Below, one piece after another: positions 1-4,168 of a DNA stretch of 5,720 bases; within the stretch, counting starts at the first letter, position 1, and every line of letters begins with the position of its first letter. This stretch comes from Candidatus Woesearchaeota archaeon (GTDB lineage: Archaea; Nanobdellota; Nanobdellia; Woesearchaeales; JAGVYJ01): positions 1-5,720 of the forward strand of contig JAGVYJ010000026.1 in NCBI GenBank assembly GCA_018303315.1. The letters run 5' to 3'. A program made the translations under genes and the position numbers. The notes under the pieces are model-generated. The model was not told the origin of the DNA. It saw only the letters and a program-made list of their open reading frames with translations, and did not search any database.

Positions 1-539
1 TCCCTAATGACAAGCTTCTTGAGCTTGCCCCTGACCTTCCGATTCATACAGCATTTAAGGTTGCTGATGAGATACTCATGAATGCTGTACGTGGCATCGC
101 AGAGCTGGTCACCAAGGCAGGGCTTATCAACCTTGACTTTGCTGACATCAAGGCTGTGATGAGTGACGGCGGTGTAGCCCTGATAGGGGTTGGCGAAAGC
201 AACACAAGCCAGAGGGCCCTTGAGGCAGTTGACAAGGCAATCTTAAATCCATTGCTCGATGTCGATATATCTGGGGCAAGCGGCGCCCTTATCAATGTGG
301 CAGGAGGCCCTGACCTCACGCTTACAGAGGCAAGGTCTATTGTTGAGAAAGTCTCTGAGCGCCTTGATGCAAATGCAAAGGTCATTTGGGGCGCGCAGAT
401 ATATGATGACATGGCAAAGACTGTCAGGGTTATGCTGATAGTGACCGGCGTGCAAAGCAGCCAGATACTCGGCAGGACAGGCATACAGAAGAAGGAAGCA
501 AAACATATAGAGCATGAGCTTGGGATAGAATTCGTGTGA
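1..539 (+). CDS. ftsZ: Cell division GTPase FtsZ, C-terminal part (5'-truncated by window edge)
   Basis: FtsZ is the tubulin-like GTPase that polymerises into the cytokinetic ring at the cytoplasmic face of the membrane. The frame is already open at position 3 (…PNDKLLELAPDLPIHTAFK…), so the N-terminal GTP-binding half lies upstream of the window. About 178 residues are visible. They begin near the end of the GTPase domain. The T7 (synergy) loop NLDFAD at visible residues 43-48 carries the acidic residues that act on the GTP of the next subunit, and is followed by DIKAVM and SDGGVALIGVGES, typical of FtsZ. The tubulin C-terminal domain follows (ALEAVDKAILNPLLD, ASGALINVAGGPDLTL, ANVIWG-like strand). 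The protein ends EHELGIEFV, resembling short archaeal FtsZ tails, with no long linker. The stop is TGA at 537-539 and secE starts 2 nt later, so the two are probably co-transcribed. Family assignment is certain; which archaeal FtsZ subgroup it belongs to is not resolved. Confidence 0.97.
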   Translation, partial: PNDKLLELAPDLPIHTAFKVADEILMNAVRGIAELVTKAGLINLDFADIKAVMSDGGVALIGVGESNTSQRALEAVDKAILNPLLDVDISGASGALINVAGGPDLTLTEARSIVEKVSERLDANAKVIWGAQIYDDMAKTVRVMLIVTGVQSSQILGRTGIQKKEAKHIEHELGIEFV

Positions 540-541
540 AA

Positions 542-712
542 ATGGTATCTGTAAAGGAGACATTTGTCGAATACAAAAGGGTTTTCAGGATTACTAAGAA
601 GCCCAGCATGCAGGAATTCAGGTCAATAGTGCAGGTGTCAGGGGCGGGTATACTTATCATTGGCATGATAGGTTTCCTTATACAGATGATAATAAACTTC
701 GGGAGAGTGTGA
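542..712 (+). CDS. secE: Preprotein translocase subunit SecE (Sec61-gamma type)
   Basis: SecE is the small clamp subunit of the SecYEG/Sec61 protein-conducting channel in the cytoplasmic membrane. This 56-residue reading frame runs from ATG 542 to TGA 710-712. It has the family pattern: an amphipathic N-terminal helix (FVEYKRVFRITKKP, residues 8-21), the hinge motif KKPSMQEF (residues 19-26), then one transmembrane helix with small residues (about 29-52, containing SGAGILIIGMIGFLIQ). Length and topology match archaeal/eukaryotic SecE/Sec61-gamma rather than the three-helix E. coli form. It starts 2 nt after the ftsZ stop and its TGA overlaps the region just before spt5. The order secE-spt5 is classic in archaea and parallels bacterial secE-nusG, which supports the call independently. 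The gene is short enough to be missed by length cut-offs. No strong Shine-Dalgarno is seen apart from a weak GTGTGA at the ftsZ stop. Confidence 0.93.
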   Translation: MVSVKETFVEYKRVFRITKKPSMQEFRSIVQVSGAGILIIGMIGFLIQMIINFGRV

Positions 713-714
713 TT

Positions 715-1188
715 ATGCCAGAGAGCCACATATTTGCATTAAGGACAACTGCGAATCGTGAGGATCAGGTAATGGATTTCATTACAAGCAACGCCATAAA
801 GAAGGGACTTAACGTCTTTTCTGTGGTGAGGCCTCATGGCATGCGTGGCTACATCTTCGTTGAGGCCGAAACCCTGCCTGATGCTGAGGCAGCTGCTGCA
901 AAAGTGCCTTACGCCAGGGGTGTGCTTCCAAAGGACATCAGCTACTCTGAGATAGAGCACATGCTTGAAACAGTCAAGAAGGCAGAGGTCAATATACAGA
1001 AAGGGGATGTCGTGGAGATAATCTCAGGCCCGTTCAAGCGCGAGCAGGCAAAGATTTCGAGGATAGACAAGACAAAGGAAGAGGTTGTTGTGGAGCTCCT
1101 CGAGGCTGCTGTGTCAATCCCCATCACGCTCAAGCTGGATGCAGTCAAGGTGATTCGCCGGGAAGGCGAGGAATCCTCTGAACCGTAA
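715..1188 (+). CDS. spt5: Transcription elongation factor Spt5 (NusG family)
   Basis: Spt5 binds the RNA polymerase clamp across the DNA channel, raises processivity, and in archaea pairs with Spt4. From ATG 715 the protein has 157 residues, normal for archaeal Spt5. The NGN domain spans about residues 5-85 (HIFALRTTANREDQVMDF; HGMRGYIFVEAE). The KOW domain spans about 94-148, opening with IQKGDVVEIISGPFKRE and closing LDAVKVIRRE. A short acidic tail ends it. An alternative GTG start at 709 would overlap the secE stop and add two residues. ATG 715 is preferred because GGAG at 702-705 then sits 9 nt upstream, and the family N terminus normally begins just before the I(F/Y)AxRTT strand. Only 2 nt separate it from secE, so translational coupling with ftsZ-secE is likely. 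Identity is firm; the exact start is less so. Confidence 0.96.
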   Translation: MPESHIFALRTTANREDQVMDFITSNAIKKGLNVFSVVRPHGMRGYIFVEAETLPDAEAAAAKVPYARGVLPKDISYSEIEHMLETVKKAEVNIQKGDVVEIISGPFKREQAKISRIDKTKEEVVVELLEAAVSIPITLKLDAVKVIRREGEESSEP

Positions 1189-1220
1189 ACCTTTTCTACT
1201 CTTTATTATTAGTTTCCTGC
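1189..1220 (+). terminator. T-rich intergenic gap, possible termination region after spt5
   Basis: The 32-nt gap between spt5 and the next gene contains several T runs (CCTTTTCTACTCTTTATTATTAG) with no GC-rich hairpin. Archaeal polymerases can terminate on T-rich tracts without a stem-loop, so partial termination of the ftsZ-secE-spt5 transcript here is plausible. A TATA-like TTTATTATT lies at 1202-1210, but it is too close to the ATG at 1221 to serve that start. The call rests only on base composition. Confidence 0.25.
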
Positions 1221-1763
1221 ATGAGTAATGTATCGCTTAAGCAAATAGCATGGTGGAAACTTGGGTTTGGTGCAGTCTTTGCACTCCTCGTGGTTTCCCT
1301 TCTTGTTTATGCCAAGCCGCTGCTCTTTATTGCATCACTTATCCTTATCGGCGCATTTTCCATGATTCACAGGAGGTACGCTGAAAACCTTCCTATCGGC
1401 GGCGAGCTTGTTGTGTTTGGCACTGTGCTGTCAGGGCTTGCCTACGGGTTGGCAGCTGCCCTGGCCACCGGCCTGGCAGGAATGGCCCTGGGCAAGATTA
1501 TGAACAGCAGGCTTGACCAGAAACTGTTCATCCCCCTCATCGGAATCATTCTGGTTGCCTCATCCACCCTGTTCCTGAAAGGCAGCCCTGTATTCTTTGC
1601 AGGAATTGTTGCTACGCTTCTCTATAATGCAGTAATATATCCCTTGTTTGTGCTCACAGGAAGCCATCCGGCAACTTCTGCCATCCGCTCAGTTACCGAC
1701 ATAATAATCAATATCATAGCTTTCCGTCTGCTTGGTGAGCTGATATTTGCCTTAATGGTGTGA
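1221..1763 (+). CDS. Polytopic membrane protein of unknown function, paralogue A of a tandem pair
   Basis: I do not recognise a named family. The 180-residue protein is strongly hydrophobic, with about six likely membrane helices at roughly residues 14-31, 33-49, 62-90, 102-119, 122-146 and 157-178. Charged residues are confined to short loops (HRRYAENLP at 50-58, KIMNSRLDQK at 92-101). Recognisable motifs are GELVVF (61-66), LAYG (73-76), FIPLIG (103-108), LLYNAVIY (133-140), LTGSHP (145-150) and SVTDIIIN (157-164). All recur in the next gene at almost constant spacing, so the two arose by duplication. The small-residue-rich helix 3 and the six-helix size recall ECF-type S components or MreD-like proteins, but I see no diagnostic ligand motif, so that is a guess. 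It starts at ATG 1221 after a T-rich gap and has no obvious Shine-Dalgarno. No other credible in-frame start precedes the first helix. It sits between spt5 and rpl11. Confidence 0.88.
   Translation: MSNVSLKQIAWWKLGFGAVFALLVVSLLVYAKPLLFIASLILIGAFSMIHRRYAENLPIGGELVVFGTVLSGLAYGLAAALATGLAGMALGKIMNSRLDQKLFIPLIGIILVASSTLFLKGSPVFFAGIVATLLYNAVIYPLFVLTGSHPATSAIRSVTDIIINIIAFRLLGELIFALMV
1757..1760 (+). promoter_or_regulatory. Shine-Dalgarno-like GGTG supporting a TTG start
   Basis: GGTG, part of the archaeal anti-16S consensus GGAGGTGATC, lies in the last sense codons of paralogue A, 6 nt before TTG 1767. The sequence between is TGACTA, which includes A's stop. There is no in-frame ATG near this position in B's frame, and starting further downstream would cut the first membrane helix. 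This short match therefore decides the TTG start and suggests B is translated by re-initiation after A. Confidence 0.45.
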
Positions 1764-1766
1764 CTA

Positions 1767-2279
1767 TTGAAAACATGGAACCTGACAGCACTGTCATTGG
1801 CTATATTCTCAGTTATCGGGCTATTCTTTGTCGCCAGGACATTCACCGTATCCCTTCTCCTGGTAGTAATCGGTGCTGCTTCCTTGGTGCCATACAGGTT
1901 TCTGAGGATACAGCTTGGCTTTGAGCTGGCAGTGTTTGTCTCCATTATAGCAACGCTAAGCTATGGCTTCGGGGCAGGGCTGTTTGTTGGCGTGCTGAGC
2001 CTTATGCTGGGCCTGTTCTTAAGTGAATCACTTTATTACCGGTTTTTTGTTCCTCTGGCTGGTATGCTGTGCCTTGCTGCAGTAACATCTTTCCTGAGCT
2101 CAGCCATTATACCTGCAGCTTTGGCAGGGGTGCTGGCTTACAACATGGTTATAGCTGCATTATACATGCTTACAGGAAGCGAGCCGGGCAGGATAGCCCT
2201 GTTTGCAGTTACTGACATCCTCTTCAATGCCATGCTGATAATTCTTTTCGCTCCCGGAATCGTGCAGATGCTAACGTAA
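1767..2279 (+). CDS. Polytopic membrane protein of unknown function, paralogue B of a tandem pair
   Basis: This 170-residue protein has about six predicted membrane helices and is a diverged paralogue of the preceding gene. Motifs match in order: GFELAVF (51-57), LSYG (64-67), FVPLAG (94-99), LAYNMVIA (123-130), LTGSEP (135-140) and AVTDILFN (147-154). My hand alignment is gapless over residues 51-99 with an offset of 9 (18 of 49 identical), and again over 111-150 with an offset of 10 (17 of 40 identical). The start is TTG 1767, 3 nt after A's TGA and in the same frame; the only nearby ATG (1775) is out of frame. Tight spacing implies co-translation and perhaps a heteromeric complex with A. 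The conserved polar and small residues (YN, LTGSxP, VTD) near helices 5-6 are the likeliest functional site, although the role is unknown. It ends at TAA 2277-2279, immediately before the rpl11 promoter. Confidence 0.87.
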   Translation: MKTWNLTALSLAIFSVIGLFFVARTFTVSLLLVVIGAASLVPYRFLRIQLGFELAVFVSIIATLSYGFGAGLFVGVLSLMLGLFLSESLYYRFFVPLAGMLCLAAVTSFLSSAIIPAALAGVLAYNMVIAALYMLTGSEPGRIALFAVTDILFNAMLIILFAPGIVQMLT

Positions 2280-2281
2280 GG

Positions 2282-2289
2282 TTTAAAAA
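2282..2289 (+). promoter_or_regulatory. Archaeal TATA box for rpl11
   Basis: TTTAAAAA matches the archaeal TATA consensus, with GTAAGG just upstream at the place of the BRE. Its centre is about 31-32 nt before the rpl11 ATG at 2317. With the usual TATA-to-start distance of about 26 nt, transcription would begin near 2311, giving a leader of about 5 nt. No Shine-Dalgarno is seen before the ATG (GTTCTC), which agrees with leaderless-type initiation. It shows that rpl11 can be transcribed independently of the upstream genes. Confidence 0.65.
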
Positions 2290-2316
2290 GGGGCGGCTGT
2301 TTCAGAGATTGTTCTC

Positions 2317-3066
2317 ATGGCAAAGCAAACTATAGAGGTTTTAATCGCAGGCGGCAAGGCCACAGCAGCCCCGCCCCTCGGCCCGGCACTGGGCCCTTTA
2401 GGTGTGAATATAGGCCAGGTAGTGTCTGAAATCAATAAGAAGACTGCCAGCTTTAACGGCATGCAGGTTCCGGTCAAGGTGGTTGTTGAGTCTGAGAACA
2501 AGAGCTTTGACATTTCCGTGGGAACCCCTCCTGTGTCGAGCCTTATCTTCAAGGAAGCAGGCATTGAGAAGGGCTCAGGCAACCCGGTGGTTGACAAGGT
2601 TGCCGACCTTAAGATGGAGCAGGTCATTAAGATTTCAAAGATGAAGTATGACAGCCTTCTTGGCAAAGACCCGGTGCAGAAGGTCAAGGAGGTCATTGGT
2701 TCATGCCAGAGCATGGGCATCATGGTGGAAGGCAGGCCAGCGCATGAGATTATCGACGCTATCAACAGGGGAGAGTTTGTAGAAAAGATAAGGACCGGAA
2801 AGACTGAGCTCTCGGCCGAGGAGCTCAAGGCACTTGCAGAAGAGAAAAAGAAGCTTGCAGCCGAAATGGAGGCAAGGAGGGGGGAATACCTCTCCAAGGC
2901 CAAGGAGATTATGGAAAAGATGGCTGGCAAGGAGCGCGGTGCCATCAAGAATGCCCTTGTTGAGGCAGAAATACCCACTGCCATCATCAATGAGGTCCTG
3001 CCTGTTGAGGAGCCTGCTGCAGGTGCTGAGAAGAAGTCTGAGAAGAAACCTGAAGAGAAGAAATAA
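2317..3066 (+). CDS. rpl11: Large-subunit ribosomal protein L11 (uL11) with long C-terminal extension
   Basis: L11 forms the base of the GTPase-associated centre of the large ribosomal subunit, binding 23S rRNA beside the L10/L12 stalk. The N-terminal domain (residues 1-72) carries the signature AGGKATAAPPLGPALGPLGV (11-30), then NIGQVVSEIN and VPVKVVVE. The rRNA-binding C-terminal domain (about 73-155) has VGTPPVSSLI, a lysine-rich MEQVIKISKMK segment and SMGIMVEGRPAHEIIDAI. Archaeal L11 usually stops near residue 160; this one has 249. The extra 90 residues are charged and probably helical (SAEELKALAEEKKKL; ARRGEYLSKAKEIMEKM), followed by a less charged stretch around 207-228 (ERGAIKNALVEAEIPTAIIN) and a Lys/Glu/Pro tail. 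The frame is continuous with no sign of frameshift. L1 and L10 genes, which often follow L11 in archaea, are not downstream here. Identity is certain; the extension's role is unknown. Confidence 0.97.
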   Translation: MAKQTIEVLIAGGKATAAPPLGPALGPLGVNIGQVVSEINKKTASFNGMQVPVKVVVESENKSFDISVGTPPVSSLIFKEAGIEKGSGNPVVDKVADLKMEQVIKISKMKYDSLLGKDPVQKVKEVIGSCQSMGIMVEGRPAHEIIDAINRGEFVEKIRTGKTELSAEELKALAEEKKKLAAEMEARRGEYLSKAKEIMEKMAGKERGAIKNALVEAEIPTAIINEVLPVEEPAAGAEKKSEKKPEEKK

Positions 3067-3068
3067 AG

Positions 3069-3080
3069 TTTTTTATATTT
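3069..3080 (+). promoter_or_regulatory. T-run with embedded TATA box for the glycosylase gene; may also terminate rpl11
   Basis: Two bases after the rpl11 stop comes TTTTTTATATTT. The core TTTATATT at 3072-3079 is a near-perfect archaeal TATA box centred about 25 nt upstream of ATG 3100, the spacing expected for a leaderless transcript starting at that ATG. The ATG at 3088 is only about 12 nt from the box centre and would lie upstream of the transcription start. The leading T6 run could equally act as an intrinsic T-tract terminator for rpl11. Confidence 0.6.
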
Positions 3081-3099
3081 CTACTGTATGCACCTTTGC

Positions 3100-3906
3100 A
3101 TGGGAACTATTGCTGCCGACAACTTCAATCTGCAGGCCACGCTTGAGTCAGGGCAGCTATTCAGGTATGAAAGCTCAAACGACTGGTATTATGTCATAAC
3201 CGGCAGCAGGTTTTTCAGGATTAGGCAGAAGGCCAGGCTGCTTGAGTTCGAGGGCACAACTCCCGGATTCATAAAATTTTTCTTTGCTATTGACGAGGAT
3301 TATCATGCTGTCCTCAGCCATTTATCCAGGGACAGGGTTTTGAGCAGGGCAATCAAAAAATATTCAGGGTTGCGCATAATGCGCCAGCCTGTCAGTGATT
3401 GCGTGCTTGGGTTTCTCTGCAGCCCGGCTGCAAACATCCCTAAGATAAAGAGGAACCTTGATGCCCTGGCAGCCATGCAGGGCAACCAGGTCAGGCTCAA
3501 TGGCGTGAAAGCATTCACCATGCCGGAGCTTTCAAAGCTTACCAATATCGAACTCCTTAGGAAGGCAGGCACCGGCTTCAGGGCCAAATACATAAAAAGT
3601 GCTGCCCTGATGAACCAGGATTTTTCAGGGCTTGCCAGGCTTCCTTACAGTGAGGCAAAGCACAAGCTTACTTCCATGCCTGGAATTGGCGAGAAAATCG
3701 CTGACTGCATCCTCCTTTTCGGCGCACGAAAACTTGAGGCTTTCCCGGTCGACGTCTGGATGAGGAAGGTGATGATGGAGGAATACTTTTCAGGCAGGCC
3801 CGAATCCAATGCTTCCATCGCTGAGTTTGGCAGGGAAAGGTTTGGCAGCTATGCGGGCTATGCCCAGCAGTTCCTGTACCATTGGGTGAGGAATGGCAAA
3901 GGCTGA
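3100..3906 (+). CDS. ogg: 8-oxoguanine DNA glycosylase/AP lyase, OGG1 family
   Basis: The enzyme excises 8-oxoguanine from DNA and nicks the abasic site in base-excision repair. Numbering here is from ATG 3088 (272 aa); the preferred leaderless ATG 3100 gives 268 aa. The OGG N-terminal domain includes NLQATLESGQLFRYES (14-29). The helix-hairpin-helix GPD domain follows: LRIMRQPVSDCVLGFLCS (95-112), GFRAKY (163-168), and hairpin MPGIGEKIADCILL (197-210). Catalytic lysine K203 aligns with human Lys249. Catalytic aspartate D222 is in FPVDVWMRK (Asp268 in human). Near the C terminus, FGSYAGYAQQFLYHW matches the human segment that holds the 8-oxoG-contacting Gln315. The presence of the N-terminal domain favours OGG1 over archaeal OGG2 or AGOG. 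An oddity is SPAANI at 112-117 where human OGG1 has SSNNNI, the loop contacting the orphaned cytosine. The gene overlaps the next by 14 nt. Confidence 0.93.
   Translation: MGTIAADNFNLQATLESGQLFRYESSNDWYYVITGSRFFRIRQKARLLEFEGTTPGFIKFFFAIDEDYHAVLSHLSRDRVLSRAIKKYSGLRIMRQPVSDCVLGFLCSPAANIPKIKRNLDALAAMQGNQVRLNGVKAFTMPELSKLTNIELLRKAGTGFRAKYIKSAALMNQDFSGLARLPYSEAKHKLTSMPGIGEKIADCILLFGARKLEAFPVDVWMRKVMMEEYFSGRPESNASIAEFGRERFGSYAGYAQQFLYHWVRNGKG
3884..3890 (+). promoter_or_regulatory. Ribosome binding site GGGTGAG inside the glycosylase 3' end
   Basis: GGGTGAG contains GGTGA, a good match to the archaeal anti-16S consensus, with a short spacing of 2-3 nt to ATG 3893. It lies within the last codons of the glycosylase (WVRNGKG end). 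It selects ATG 3893 as the zinc-ribbon start and implies translation coupled to the upstream gene. Confidence 0.5.
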
Positions 3907-4168
3907 AGTCATCTTCTGCCCTGAGTGCGGGAGCACTAACGTTTCTGGAAGTGAAAGCCAGTTCTATCGATGCGGCAGCTGCGGCTTCACCCAGGAGGAT
4001 TTCCCTTCTGCGCCTGAGGATGAAGTAGTATTATTCCAGACAGATTTGAAAGAGGCCAATAAGCAAGTAAGTAAGGCAGAGGAAAGTGTCAGGCAGCTTA
4101 TTATTGCAGTAATCCTGGTTTTTACCCTTGTCATATTCCTGCTGGGTTATCTTGCCTATTCTAGCTGA
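3893..4168 (+). CDS. Small zinc-ribbon protein with C-terminal membrane anchor
   Basis: The 91-residue protein opens with a four-cysteine zinc ribbon: CPEC at 9-12 and CGSC at 27-30, 14 residues between pairs, of the rubredoxin-knuckle type seen in TFIIB/TFIIS-like ribbons and many small archaeal proteins. A polar, acidic linker follows (DFPSAPEDEVV at 36-46, then KEANKQVSKAEESVRQ at 53-68, probably helical). A single hydrophobic helix at about 69-89 (LIIAVILVFTLVIFLLGYLA) ends three residues from the C terminus, so the protein is probably tail-anchored with the ribbon in the cytoplasm. The start is set by the upstream GGTGA and overlaps the glycosylase stop by 14 nt, implying coupled expression. 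The end overlaps lysS by 8 nt tail to tail. I do not recognise a specific family; a role in membrane-linked nucleic acid or protein binding is only inference. Confidence 0.88.
   Translation: MAKAEVIFCPECGSTNVSGSESQFYRCGSCGFTQEDFPSAPEDEVVLFQTDLKEANKQVSKAEESVRQLIIAVILVFTLVIFLLGYLAYSS

Noticed and set aside
44..484. A 146-codon minus-strand frame opposite ftsZ.
   Set aside because: It lies fully antisense to a certain gene and shows no recognisable motif.
1202..1210. TATA-like TTTATTATT before paralogue A.
   Set aside because: Its centre is about 15 nt from ATG 1221, so transcription would start after the ATG, and there is no usable downstream start before the first membrane helix.
1761..1763. 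UGA recoding that would join paralogues A and B into one protein.
   Set aside because: TGA ends ftsZ, secE, the glycosylase and the zinc-ribbon gene normally. A GGTG site and TTG start explain B without recoding, and no recoding signal is visible.
2283..2990. A 235-codon open frame on the minus strand, antisense to rpl11, rich in Ser and Ala.
   Set aside because: It is the mirror of the strongly biased rpl11 codons, and its translation has low-complexity Ser/Leu runs with no domain pattern.
2834..3199. A 121-codon plus-strand open frame, very Arg/Ser-rich, spanning the rpl11 end and glycosylase start.
   Set aside because: It is the +1 shadow of the Lys/Glu-rich L11 extension and crosses the well-supported TATA element.
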